From Streptomyces halstedii (GTDB taxonomy: Bacteria; Actinomycetota; Actinomycetes; Streptomycetales; Streptomycetaceae): DNA of 64,000 bases. The stretch covers positions 62,001 through 126,000 of the forward strand of contig JOAZ01000012.1 in the NCBI GenBank assembly GCA_000720535.1, written 5' to 3'. Shown piece by piece: positions 34,723 through 42,982 of this stretch; position 1 is the stretch's first letter, and every line of letters starts with the position of its first letter. A model generated the notes under the pieces. It worked only from the letters and a program-made list of their open reading frames with translations. It searched no databases and was not told the DNA's origin. The position numbers and the translations under genes are program-made.

Positions 34723-36843
34723 CTACACCCCCGCCCCGTTCACCGAAGGCTCGGCGGCGACAGCCGCCCCCGTACCGCCGGCCAGCGACGACACCGTCAT
34801 CCCCGCCAGCCCCAGCTCCTCCGCCGCGGCCAGCAACTGCCGTACCTGACCCGTGGCCGCCCCCGACGTCCCCCGCATCAGCCGCATCAGCAGCGCCGAC
34901 ACCGTCAGGTTCTGCACGTCCCCCGAGGAGACGGACCCCAGCACCCGGGTCAGGTCGTCCGTGAAGGACGCGCTGCCGTCCAGCCACGGCCCGGCGAGCG
35001 CCTGGGCCGTCTTGGAGTTGTCGACGAAGCCGTCCACGCTCCGCCCCAGCGAGATCGACGAGACGAGCCGGTCGAAGAAGACCGAGTCCCCGCCGACGAT
35101 GTCGATGTCCGCGTTCTCCAGCCCCGTCGCCAGGATCGTCGCCTGCGCCTCGGCCACCTGCCGCTGGACGTCGAACTCCGCCAGCCGGATCTCCTTCTCC
35201 GCGGCCAGCCGCAGCCGGTACTCCTCGTGTCCGCGCGAGGCCTCGTCCAGCGCGGCCATCGCCGCCGCCTTCTTCGTGAGGCCCTCCGCCTCGGCCTTCA
35301 GCTTCTCGCCGATGACCGCCGCGTCCGCCGACGCCTGGGCCTGCGTACCCTCCGCTGCCGCCAGCGCCTTGAGCCGCGCGCCCTCCGCCTCGGCCTTGAG
35401 CCGTGCCTCGGTCGCCTGGGCCTCCGCGAGGCCGGCCTTCTCGGTGACGTCGGCCTGCGCGTCCTGGACCTGGACCTCCGCCAGCCCCGCCGCGGCGGAC
35501 TCCGCCTGGATGCCCTCCGCCAGCCGCAGCTTCGCCTGCGCGTCGAGTTCGGCGGTCTTCAGCCGGGCCTCGGCGAGCGTCAGCTGCTCGGCCGCCAGGT
35601 GCGTCGCGGCCGCCTCCGCGGCCTCCGCCGCCTTGATGTCCTTGACCAGCTTCTCCTGGGCCTCCGCCTCCGCCGCGATGATCACGGACTTGCGGGTGCG
35701 CTCCGACTCCTCGACGGCCCGCAGGGTGCGGATCGACTCCTCCTGCTCGGCGACCGTACGGTCCACCGCGATGCGCTCCCGGATCACGTCCGCGACCTCA
35801 CGGCGCTCGGCCTCGACCTCCTTCGTCGCGGCGATCCGGTTCAGCTCGGTCTCGCGCTCGCGCCCGATGACCTCCAGCATCCGGTCCTTCTCGATGCGCT
35901 CGTTCTCCACGGCGATGACCCGCTCGCGGTTCTTCTGCGCGACCGCGACCTCCCGGGCCTGGTTCTCCCGCTGGATGCCGAGCTGCTCCTCGGTACGAAT
36001 GAACGCGCTCTGCGAACCGAGCCGCTCCTCCTCCTGCACCCGCGCCGTGACGGCCTCCTCGCGGGCCCGCAGGGTCTCGACCTCGCGCCGCTGCTTGATC
36101 TCCGCCTCGGCCTGCCGGCGCTCCAGCTCCAGGATGGTCTCGCGGGCGTCGACGTCCTGCCGGGTGATCTCCTTCTGCTCGGTGCGCTGGAACTCGTTGG
36201 TCCGCACGTGCTCGATCGCCGTCAGCTCGGTGATCTTCCGGATGCCCTGCGCGTCCAGGATGTTGGCCCCGTCGAGCTGGACCATCGGCGTCTGCTCAAG
36301 GAAGTCGATCGCGGCGTCGTCGAGGTGGTAGCCGTTCAGGTCGGTCCCGATGACCCGGATGATCCGGTCCCGGAACTCCTCGCGCTTGGTGTAGAGGTCG
36401 ACGAAGTCGAGCTGCTTGCCGACGGTCTTGACCGCCTCCGAGAACTTCGCGACGAAGAACTCCTGGATGGAGATCTTGTCGCTGGCCCGCTCGGTACCGA
36501 TGGACTGGGCGACCTTGATGACGTCCTCGACGGTCTTGTTGACCCGGACGAAGAACGTGATGTGGATGTCGGCGCGGATGTTGTCCTGGCAGATCAGCCC
36601 CTCACGTCCGGTGCGGCGGATCTCGATCGTCTTGACCGAGATGTCCATCGTCTCGGCCTTGTGGAGGACCGGCAGGACGACCGCGCCGGTGAAGGTGACG
36701 TCCACCTTCTTGGTCTTGGAGATGATCAGCGCCTTGCCCTGTTCGACCTTGCGGAAGAGCCGGGTGACGACGAAGACCAGAGTGATGACGATGAGCAGGA
36801 CAACGGCGATCAGCACGCCGACGCCCAAGGAGATGGCATCCAT
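34723..36843 (-). CDS. large flotillin/SPFH-domain protein (YqiK/FloT-like)
   Basis: A 706-residue membrane-scaffold protein. An N-terminal helix (about 6-28) anchors it. The SPFH/Band-7 domain (about 30-220) follows, with FFVRVNKTVEDV and KREEFRDRIIRVIG. A very long Ala/Glu/Gln/Arg coiled coil comes next (about 220-590), and a Gly/Ser-rich C-terminal region ends it. It is longer than typical flotillins (~450-500), resembling E. coli YqiK. Flotillins organise ordered membrane domains and usually pair with an NfeD protein, which is encoded just upstream. ATG 36843 is chosen because the membrane helix starts right after it. Confidence 0.92.
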   Translation of the reverse strand: MDAISLGVGVLIAVVLLIVITLVFVVTRLFRKVEQGKALIISKTKKVDVTFTGAVVLPVLHKAETMDISVKTIEIRRTGREGLICQDNIRADIHITFFVRVNKTVEDVIKVAQSIGTERASDKISIQEFFVAKFSEAVKTVGKQLDFVDLYTKREEFRDRIIRVIGTDLNGYHLDDAAIDFLEQTPMVQLDGANILDAQGIRKITELTAIEHVRTNEFQRTEQKEITRQDVDARETILELERRQAEAEIKQRREVETLRAREEAVTARVQEEERLGSQSAFIRTEEQLGIQRENQAREVAVAQKNRERVIAVENERIEKDRMLEVIGRERETELNRIAATKEVEAERREVADVIRERIAVDRTVAEQEESIRTLRAVEESERTRKSVIIAAEAEAQEKLVKDIKAAEAAEAAATHLAAEQLTLAEARLKTAELDAQAKLRLAEGIQAESAAAGLAEVQVQDAQADVTEKAGLAEAQATEARLKAEAEGARLKALAAAEGTQAQASADAAVIGEKLKAEAEGLTKKAAAMAALDEASRGHEEYRLRLAAEKEIRLAEFDVQRQVAEAQATILATGLENADIDIVGGDSVFFDRLVSSISLGRSVDGFVDNSKTAQALAGPWLDGSASFTDDLTRVLGSVSSGDVQNLTVSALLMRLMRGTSGAATGQVRQLLAAAEELGLAGMTVSSLAGGTGAAVAAEPSVNGAGV

Positions 36844-36953
36844 GTCAGTCCTTGACGGCTGGTGGGACGGGGAGGAAGGGGGCGGCACGCCGCTTCAGGG
36901 CATGCCGGGCCGGGGAGCCGGCACGGAGGCCGGCCCGGACGGCGGGCGGGACG

Positions 36954-37592
36954 TCAGCCCGCGTCGCGTGGCACGGGGCGTGGGGCGAGCGCGGCGTCGT
37001 ACGGCGAGACCCAGAAGAACTCGCCCTCGGCGTCGTACGCGTAGAGGAGTCCCGTGCTGCCGTAGGTGAGCGGCTCGCCCGGCGTACTCGGCTGCTCGGG
37101 CTGCCGGACCTGGACGATCGCGGTCGAGCCGTCGGCCGCGGCGACCTCCGCCTGCCCGAAGTCGGCACCGACCGTACCCGTGCGGACCGTGCAGATCTGC
37201 CCCACGAAGTCCCGCCGGGACGGTGGAGGCTCCGCGGGGAAGTACCTGCGGAACCGGCGCAGGACCATACGGACCACCCCCCAGGCGATGAACAGTGCCC
37301 CTACGAGCACGGAGACGTGGAGCAGCGCCCGTGTGGTTCCCGTGGCGTCGCTGCGGAGCACCAGGACGGACCCCGTCAGGCTGACGAACCAGGAGACGAG
37401 GACCAGCAGCGAGAGCGAGACGGAGACCGGCACGCCACCGAGACCGACCGTGTCGGCGTCGAGGTCGGTGTCGAACGAGTCGTGCTCGGCGGCCCCTGCC
37501 AGTACCAGGAGCCAGAAACAGATGACGACGACGAGGGCGGCGCCGAAGAGGACGGCGGGAAAGGCGAGTGCCGCGGAAAGGAATTCGTTCAT
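36954..37592 (-). CDS. NfeD-like membrane protein (YqiJ type)
   Basis: A 212-residue protein with three hydrophobic segments (about 10-32, 50-75 and 85-105) and a soluble C-terminal OB-fold-like domain (about 125-205: VGQICTVRTGTVGADFGQAEV...). This is the NfeD/YqiJ arrangement that partners SPFH proteins; no ClpP-like protease domain is present. ATG 37592 follows GGGGGTGG; an in-frame GTG 9 nt upstream has no ribosome site. The flotillin gene follows after 110 nt, so this is the first gene of the locus. Confidence 0.82.
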   Translation of the reverse strand: MNEFLSAALAFPAVLFGAALVVVICFWLLVLAGAAEHDSFDTDLDADTVGLGGVPVSVSLSLLVLVSWFVSLTGSVLVLRSDATGTTRALLHVSVLVGALFIAWGVVRMVLRRFRRYFPAEPPPSRRDFVGQICTVRTGTVGADFGQAEVAAADGSTAIVQVRQPEQPSTPGEPLTYGSTGLLYAYDAEGEFFWVSPYDAALAPRPVPRDAG

Positions 37593-37792
37593 CCGGTCCA
37601 CCCCCTGCGCCGTGGCGCACCCTTGTACGATTCGGGGGCCGTCCGGTGGCGGGCGAGAGGGCCCCGGCGCTGCGGCATCGCGTCAACGACCCCGCAACGA
37701 CCGGGATTTTCCCCCGTGTCCCCCGATATTCCCCCGTGGTTCCCCCGTTGTGTTGCTGAGCTGATCGTGCCATCGGGCCGCGTTCCGGCGCA

Positions 37793-37864
37793 TTGCCGGG
37801 TTCCGGCAAACTTGCTAGAACCGGGTTGCCGGGCATCGGCACGCCTTCCCGGGCGTTGCCGCAA
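37793..37864. promoter_or_regulatory. TTGCCGG operator-like array upstream of the PucR-type regulator
   Basis: TTGCCGG-gtt-CCGGCAA (37793-37809) is a perfect 7-bp-arm palindrome. A further TTGCCGG lies at 37826-37832 and the palindrome TTGCcGCAA at 37856-37864. All sit between the NfeD-like gene and the regulator and could serve either. The rest of this 306-nt gap shows no gene. Confidence 0.5.
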
Positions 37865-37898
37865 TGACATAGCTGTTACATACAAGGAGGAGCGGGAC

Positions 37899-38969
37899 GT
37901 GGCGGAACCGGAGATCCCGGACAGGTTTCTGGGGGGCTACGCCGAGATCCTGGGCGAGGTCGCCGACACCGGCCGCCGGCTCACCCGGGACGAGGTGGAG
38001 TCCCGGCGGACACTGGGCCGCGAATCCGCGGAGGCCGGCCATCAACTGCGGGCCCTGGTACGGCTCCATCTGGCGGAGACCCGGGCGTCCTGGCCCGCGG
38101 CGAGGGCGACGGACGCGGCGGCCACGGACGCCGTGCTGGCGGCCGTGGAGCAGGCGGTCGACGCCTTCGCGGAAGGCTTCGAGCGGGCCCAGCGGCTGAC
38201 GGTCCGCCGCGAGGAGGCCGCGCGCCGCGAGTTCATCGACGACCTGCTGTACGGGCGCAGCGACCTGGGGCGGCTGGCGGAGCGCGCCACCCGGTTCGGG
38301 CTGCGGCTGTCGCGGGCGCACGCCGTCGCGGTGGCGGCGGGCCCGGAGGCGTACACCGAGAGCGACGCGGCGCCGCGCAGTGTGGAGGCCGCCCTGCTCA
38401 CCCGGTTCAGCGGCCGGAAGATCCTGCTGACCACGAAGGACGGGCGTCTCGTCTGCATCGCGCCCGGCAGTCAGCCCGACGTCCTGCGGTACTTCGCCAA
38501 GCAGGCGCACGCGGCGACGGACGGCGGCCAGGTCGCGGTCGGGCGCCCGCACCGGGGTCCGGGCGGCGTCGTCCACTCGTACGACGAGGCGCTCGAAGCG
38601 CTGGACATGGCGGAGCGGATGGGGCTCGACGACCCGGTGCTGTACTCCGCGGATCTGCTGGTCTACCCGGTGCTGACCCGGGACCGGCAGGCGATGGCCG
38701 ATCTGGTGCGCAGCGAACTCGGCCCGCTCCAACAGGCGAGGGGCGGCGCGGAACCCCTGCTGGAGACGCTGTCGGTGTACTTCGACGCGGGCTGTGTGGC
38801 CGCCGAGACGGCCCGCCGGCTGGCGCTCAGCGTGCGGGCGCTGACGTACCGGCTGGAACGCATCCACCAGCTGACCGGGTCCGACCCGTCCGACCCGATC
38901 CACCGCTACTCGCTCCAGACGGCGGTGATCGGCGCCCGGCTGCTGGACTGGCCGGCGAAGGAACTCTGA
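37899..38969 (+). CDS. PucR/CdaR-family transcriptional regulator
   Basis: A 356-residue regulator. The N-terminal part (about 1-105) is helical, a GGDEF-like domain (about 110-250) spans LLYGRSDLGRLAERATRFGL to GGQVAVG, and the C-terminal PucR-type helix-turn-helix (about 295-350) contains CVAAETARRLALSVRALTYRLERI. Such regulators respond to small metabolites. GTG 37899 is set by AAGGAGG 8 nt upstream. It is divergent from the NfeD/flotillin locus, with palindromic sites between them, so control of that locus or of itself is plausible but unproven. Confidence 0.88.
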   Translation: MAEPEIPDRFLGGYAEILGEVADTGRRLTRDEVESRRTLGRESAEAGHQLRALVRLHLAETRASWPAARATDAAATDAVLAAVEQAVDAFAEGFERAQRLTVRREEAARREFIDDLLYGRSDLGRLAERATRFGLRLSRAHAVAVAAGPEAYTESDAAPRSVEAALLTRFSGRKILLTTKDGRLVCIAPGSQPDVLRYFAKQAHAATDGGQVAVGRPHRGPGGVVHSYDEALEALDMAERMGLDDPVLYSADLLVYPVLTRDRQAMADLVRSELGPLQQARGGAEPLLETLSVYFDAGCVAAETARRLALSVRALTYRLERIHQLTGSDPSDPIHRYSLQTAVIGARLLDWPAKEL

Positions 38970-38973
38970 GCGC

Positions 38974-39032
38974 GGGGTGCGCGGCGGGGAGTCGGCCCGG
39001 GGTGCGCGGCGGGGAGTCGGCCGGGGGTGCGC
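38974..39032. repeat. 25-bp tandem repeat after the PucR-type gene
   Basis: GGGGTGCGCGGCGGGGAGTC units begin at 38974, 38999 and, truncated, about 39024. The rest of the 190-nt interval up to the TerB stop shows no gene. Confidence 0.6.
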
Positions 39033-39159
39033 AAGGGGGTGGCGCCCCCGGCCTGCCGGGCGCGGGCGGTGGGGTGGACCGCCGTGGGGCGCCCGGTGCA
39101 CGGACGCGGGCGCGGGACGTGCCGCGTACCGCGCCCGGTGCGGTGCCTGCCGGCGGTGC

Positions 39160-39615
39160 CTACAGGTCGAACTCGTGCGGCGGCAGGTCGAGCGCGAAGC
39201 ACGCCTCCCGCACGACGGCCCGCTCGGACGCGTCGAAGTCGCCGTCGGCGCCCCCGATGACGATGCCGATCTGGATGACGGCACGCGCCTCGGCGGGCTT
39301 CTTCTTCGCCTTGGCGATCTCCTGGAGCACACTGACCTTGCCGAAGGCGAAGTCGGCGGTGAGCTGGTCCACGTACCCGTTGAAACGGCGCTGGAGGTCC
39401 TCCGCCGGGAAGTTGCGCAGGACGTCGTTGGCGGAGATCAGGTCGGCGACCCGCTGCCGCTCGGACGGGTCGATGGAACCGTCGGCGGCGGCGACCAGGG
39501 CGCAGATGGCCATGCTCGCGTCCCGGAACGCCCCGCTCTTCAGGTCGTTCTTCTTCGCCTCCAACTGCTGCTGCATCGACGACGCGGATTCCTTGATCCG
39601 ATCCCAAAGGGCCAT
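39160..39615 (-). CDS. TerB-family (tellurite-resistance type) protein
   Basis: A 151-residue all-helical protein of the TerB family. It has two internally similar acidic motifs, AADGSIDPSER and GADGDFDASER, which supply the metal-binding Asp/Glu clusters. TerB proteins are cytosolic or membrane-associated stress proteins thought to bind divalent metal and to work with TerF/TerY vWA and TerD proteins. No terD or terC is nearby. ATG 39615 follows GGAG. A 6-bp-arm inverted repeat lies in its upstream region. Confidence 0.92.
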   Translation of the reverse strand: MALWDRIKESASSMQQQLEAKKNDLKSGAFRDASMAICALVAAADGSIDPSERQRVADLISANDVLRNFPAEDLQRRFNGYVDQLTADFAFGKVSVLQEIAKAKKKPAEARAVIQIGIVIGGADGDFDASERAVVREACFALDLPPHEFDL

Positions 39616-39661
39616 GACGTCTCCATACGTTGCGGTATGTGTGGTGCGGAACCAGGGAAAC

Positions 39662-39677
39662 TCTACAACGGTGTAGA
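39662..39677. promoter_or_regulatory. inverted repeat TCTACA-n4-TGTAGA upstream of terB
   Basis: A perfect 6-bp-arm palindrome centred about 55 nt before the terB start, in the gap between terB and the F420-type reductase gene. Could be an operator; no regulator is assigned. Confidence 0.4.
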
Positions 39678-39759
39678 AGTTGCCGGACGCGCTCCCCCGC
39701 GCCCGCGGAAAGGGCTGTGGCCGAAAGCCGTCGGGGACGGCCACCTTCCGGCCCGGCTT

Positions 39760-40266
39760 TCAGGGATGGTCCTCGACCAGGACGACGAACGGGAGGACCT
39801 CGCCCGCCCGCCGGTAGTCCTCGGCGCCACCGTCCACGGGGCGCCCGAGATACGCGCAGAGCCGGCGTGCGGTACGGGGATGCCGCTCCGCGTACCGGGT
39901 CATCGACTCCCCGCCCTCCTCGGGCGTGAGGAAGCGGGCCGACACCGCGTGGTAGGCGCGCCCGACCTGGGCCACGGCCTGCGGGGCCGCCCGGAGGTTG
40001 CGGTACCAGTGCGCCCGCGCGCCGAATCCGGACGCCACGGTCCACGCCCTGCGCCCGTCCACCCGCTCCGCCGCCACGACTTCGAGCACCGTCCGCCGCT
40101 GCTCGCCGGTGACGCGTCCGGTGTGCACCAGCAGCAGCAGACGGCTCCGGAACAGCGGCCCGAGGCCCATGCGGAAGAGGTGGACGGGCAGCCGGGCCGC
40201 CGTTCGCTTCCAGCCGGCCGGCGGCGCGGGCTGGCGGGGACCGGGGGCGGCGGGCGGGGGCGTCAC
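39760..40266 (-). CDS. deazaflavin (F420)-dependent nitroreductase/quinone reductase family protein
   Basis: A 168-residue split-beta-barrel protein of the Ddn/FQR family, which uses F420H2 to reduce quinones or nitro compounds and is typical of actinobacteria. Characteristic stretches are LLLLVHTGRVTGEQRRTVLEVV, WTVASGFG and HWYRNLRAAPQAV. GTG 40266 follows GAGGT at good spacing. It is divergent from a marR gene, with a 31-bp palindrome between them; in this arrangement MarR commonly represses both genes and is released by a quinone or phenolic ligand. Confidence 0.9.
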   Translation of the reverse strand: MTPPPAAPGPRQPAPPAGWKRTAARLPVHLFRMGLGPLFRSRLLLLVHTGRVTGEQRRTVLEVVAAERVDGRRAWTVASGFGARAHWYRNLRAAPQAVAQVGRAYHAVSARFLTPEEGGESMTRYAERHPRTARRLCAYLGRPVDGGAEDYRRAGEVLPFVVLVEDHP

Positions 40267-40306
40267 AAGGGGTACCTCGATCCGGTGGAAGGGCGGTCAA
40301 AAGACA

Positions 40307-40337
40307 CTTGGACCGTGCAAACGTTGCATAGTCCAAG
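40307..40337. promoter_or_regulatory. 31-bp nested palindrome, candidate MarR operator
   Basis: CTTGGAC-cg-TGCAA-acg-TTGCA-ta-GTCCAAG: both arms are perfect (7 bp outer, 5 bp inner). It lies 40 nt upstream of the reductase start and 86 nt upstream of marR. Its symmetry and length fit one or two winged-helix dimers. Confidence 0.75.
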
Positions 40338-40423
40338 CGTGCCTGCCACGGATCGGCGGTCCCGAAACGACATCACCTCGGCGTCAGTTCGAACGCGGTG
40401 GCCGGGCGAGGGTAGAAAGAGGC

Positions 40424-41002
40424 ATGCCCGAACACCCAGCAGCCTCAGGTGCCGCCGACTCCGACGCCGCCCCTGCCGTACCGGAGACGGGGGCCGACCG
40501 CGCCGACGTGGACGCCGTGACGCACGCGGGGGCCGACCGCGCCGACGTGGACGCCGTGACGCACGCGGTCCTGACCGCGTCGCGGCTGCTCGTCGCCGTC
40601 GCCGCCCGCTCGCTCGCCGCGGTGGAGGACCGGGTGACCCTGCCCCAGTTCCGGCTGCTGGTGGTGCTGTCCACGTTCGGTGACGCCAAGCTGGTGGAGC
40701 TGGCCGACCGGCTCGGCGTCAACCCGTCCACCGCGATGCGCATGGTGGACCGGCTGATCGCGGCCGGTCTCGCGGAGCGCCGGGTGAACCCCGGCAACCG
40801 CCGCGAGACCGTCCTGACGGTGACGCCGGACGGCAGCCGGCTCGTCGCCGACGTCACCGCCGGACGCCGCCGGGAGATCGCCGCGATCGTGGAACGCCTC
40901 GTCCCGGAGCAGCGCACGGCGCTGGTGGAGGCGCTGACGGCGTTCACCGAGGCGGGCGGCGAGGAGCCGGCTCCGTCCGTCCACCCGCTCGGCTGGACGT
41001 AG
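40424..41002 (+). CDS. MarR-family transcriptional regulator
   Basis: A 192-residue winged-helix regulator. The MarR fold runs from about residue 48 to 180: LPQFRLLVVLSTFG, then LADRLGVNPSTAMRMVDRLIAAGLAERR (recognition helix) and NRRETVLTVTPDG (wing). The N-terminal ~47 residues are Ala/Asp-rich and contain an exact 13-residue tandem duplication (ADRADVDAVTHAG). ATG 40424 follows AAAGAGG. It is divergent from the F420-type reductase with a palindrome in between, suggesting autoregulation and control of that enzyme. Confidence 0.9.
   Translation: MPEHPAASGAADSDAAPAVPETGADRADVDAVTHAGADRADVDAVTHAVLTASRLLVAVAARSLAAVEDRVTLPQFRLLVVLSTFGDAKLVELADRLGVNPSTAMRMVDRLIAAGLAERRVNPGNRRETVLTVTPDGSRLVADVTAGRRREIAAIVERLVPEQRTALVEALTAFTEAGGEEPAPSVHPLGWT
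40489..40566 (+). repeat. perfect 39-bp tandem duplication inside marR
   Basis: Units 40489-40527 and 40528-40566 are identical, giving two identical 13-residue blocks in frame. Zero divergence implies a recent event. Confidence 0.95.
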
Positions 41003-41012
41003 AGCCGCGGGG

Positions 41013-41130
41013 CCGTACGCCGAGCCGCCGGGCCGAGACCAGTCGGCCGTACGCCGAGCCGCCGGGCCGAGCCAGCCGTCCGTACGCCGAGCCGCCGGGC
41101 TGAGCCAACCGTCCGTACGCCGAGCCGCCC
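41013..41130. repeat. four tandem 33-34-bp repeats between marR and the antiporter gene
   Basis: CCGTACGCCGAGCCGCC recurs at 41013, 41047, 41080 and 41113 with similar spacers (ggGCCGAGcCAg). It fills the gap between convergent genes, where no clean hairpin was seen. Confidence 0.8.
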
Positions 41131-41141
41131 TGTGCGGTCGT

Positions 41142-42509
41142 TCAGTCGGCGTCGCGCCCGGCGTGCTCGGGCGTCAGGTCGTCGTGCGAGGGCATCGGCT
41201 TGTCGCGCGCGGAGACGGGCGCGTCGTGCGAGGGCGCCGGTTCGTCGTGCGACGGAGCCGGTTTGTCGTGCGAGGGGTTCGGCTCGTCACCCACCGGAGC
41301 GGGTACGGCCTTCACCTCGGCCGCCGTGGCCTTCTCGGCGCCCTTCCCCCGACCGGCGAGCACCGCCTGGAGCTTGGAGGCGACGGGCTCGGTCCAACGG
41401 GCCGTGAGCGGACCGACGATCACCAGGATCAGCACGTACGCGGTCGCGATGGGCCCGATCCTCGGTTCCGTCGCCACGGCCAGACCGGCGATGACGATCG
41501 AGAACTCGCCACGGGCGACCAGCGTGCCGCCCGCGCGCCAACGGCCCCGGGGGCCGATCCCGGCGCGCCGCGAGGCGTACCAGCCGGTGCCGATCTTGGT
41601 GAAGACGGTGACGACCGCGAGCAGGGCGGCCGGGAGCAGGACCGGCGGGATCTCGGCCGGGTTGGTGGACAGCCCGAAGAAGACGAAGAAGACGGCGGCG
41701 AACAGGTCGCGCAGCGGCGTCAGCAGTTTGCGGGCGCCCTCGGCGACCTCACCGGACAGGGCGATACCCACGAGGAAGGCGCCCACGGCGGCGGAGACCT
41801 GGAGCTGCTGTGCCACACCGGCGACCAGGACGGTCAGCCCGAGCACGACGAGGAGCAGCATCTCGGGGTTGTCCGAGGAGACGGCACGGCTGATGAGCCG
41901 CCCGTGGCGCAGCGCCAGGTAGAGCACGAACCCGACGGTGCCGAGCGCGATCAGCAGGGCGATGCTGCCACCGGCCAGACCGACACCGGCCAGCATCGCG
42001 GTGAGCAGCGGGAGGTAGACGGCCATGGCCAGGTCCTCGATGACGAGGACACCGAGGATGACGGGGGTCTCGCGGTTACCGAGACGGCCCATGTCCGTCA
42101 TCACCTTGGCGATCACACCGGACGACGAGATCCAGGTGACACCGGCGAGCGCGACGGCGCCCACGGGGCCCCATCCGAGCATCAGACCGGCGATCGCGCC
42201 GGGCGTCGCGTTCAGCACGAAGTCGACGGCTCCGGACGGGTACTGCGTCTTGAGACTGGTGACGAGCTCGGAGGCGCTGTACTCCAGTCCGAGCAGGAGA
42301 AGCAGAAGAATGACGCCGATCTCGGCGCCGATGGCGGTGAACTCCTCACTTGCGCCGAGCGGTAGCAGCCCGCCTTCCCCGAAGGCCAGTCCGGCCAGAA
42401 GGTACAGGGGAATGGGCGAAAGCCCTATCCGCCCGGCAAAGCGTCCGATGATGCCGAGCCCCAGAATGACGGAGCCCAGCTCCACCAGCAGTGCGGTCGT
42501 GTCGTGCAC
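41142..42509 (-). CDS. CPA2 cation/proton antiporter, KhtU-like
   Basis: A 455-residue membrane protein with about 12-13 helices of the Kef/CPA2 antiporter family, beginning LVELGSVILGLGIIGRFAGRIGLSPIPLYLLAG. It likely exchanges K+ for H+ across the cytoplasmic membrane. The cytoplasmic tail (about 390-455) is hydrophilic with a repeated SHDxPAP motif (four imperfect copies). No RCK-N domain is fused to it; gating is presumably supplied by the KhtT-like protein encoded just upstream. GTG 42509 lies 2 nt after that gene's stop, so translation is coupled. Confidence 0.9.
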   Translation of the reverse strand: MHDTTALLVELGSVILGLGIIGRFAGRIGLSPIPLYLLAGLAFGEGGLLPLGASEEFTAIGAEIGVILLLLLLGLEYSASELVTSLKTQYPSGAVDFVLNATPGAIAGLMLGWGPVGAVALAGVTWISSSGVIAKVMTDMGRLGNRETPVILGVLVIEDLAMAVYLPLLTAMLAGVGLAGGSIALLIALGTVGFVLYLALRHGRLISRAVSSDNPEMLLLVVLGLTVLVAGVAQQLQVSAAVGAFLVGIALSGEVAEGARKLLTPLRDLFAAVFFVFFGLSTNPAEIPPVLLPAALLAVVTVFTKIGTGWYASRRAGIGPRGRWRAGGTLVARGEFSIVIAGLAVATEPRIGPIATAYVLILVIVGPLTARWTEPVASKLQAVLAGRGKGAEKATAAEVKAVPAPVGDEPNPSHDKPAPSHDEPAPSHDAPVSARDKPMPSHDDLTPEHAGRDAD

Positions 42510-42511
42510 GG

Positions 42512-42982
42512 TCAGCCCTCCGCGATGATCTCGGAGAGCGTGTCCACGCCCTCACGCGTTCCTACAACGACAAGCGTGTCCCCGATGGCGAGCCGGAAGT
42601 CCGGCCCCGGAGACGGATGCGCACTGTGCGTGCGCAGAACAGCCACGATGGACGCCCCGGTACGGGTACGGGCCTTCGTGTCCCCGAGCAGCCGCCCGCC
42701 GTACGGCGAACGGGTGCCGAGCGGAATGTGCTCGGTGACGAGGTCGATCCCCTCGGTGCGCACGGCGTCGATCGGCGCGGCGTCGATGAGGTGCGCGAGC
42801 CCGGTGGCCTCGGCCGTCGTCAGGGGTACCGACAGCCGGCACGAATCAGGGTCGTCCTTCTCGTAGAACCCGAGGAACCGCCGTCCGTCGTGATGGACGA
42901 CCACGGAGATGTGCTGTCCCGACTCGGTGGTGTAGTCGTACTGCACGCCGACGCCGGGCAGAGATGTGCGGTGGGTTCCCAT
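42512..42982 (-). CDS. TrkA-C (RCK_C) regulatory subunit, KhtT-like
   Basis: A 156-residue soluble protein. The N-terminal domain (about 1-70) resembles KhtT, and the C-terminal RCK_C domain (about 75-156) has GIDLVTEHIPLGTRSPYGGRLLGD and GDTLVVVGTREGV. In B. subtilis KhtT regulates the KhtU K+/H+ antiporter in response to pH and c-di-AMP; that role is inferred here from adjacency and domain type. ATG 42982 follows AGGAGG. The promoter is probably in the A+T-richer patch 43013-43050. Confidence 0.88.
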   Translation of the reverse strand: MGTHRTSLPGVGVQYDYTTESGQHISVVVHHDGRRFLGFYEKDDPDSCRLSVPLTTAEATGLAHLIDAAPIDAVRTEGIDLVTEHIPLGTRSPYGGRLLGDTKARTRTGASIVAVLRTHSAHPSPGPDFRLAIGDTLVVVGTREGVDTLSEIIAEG

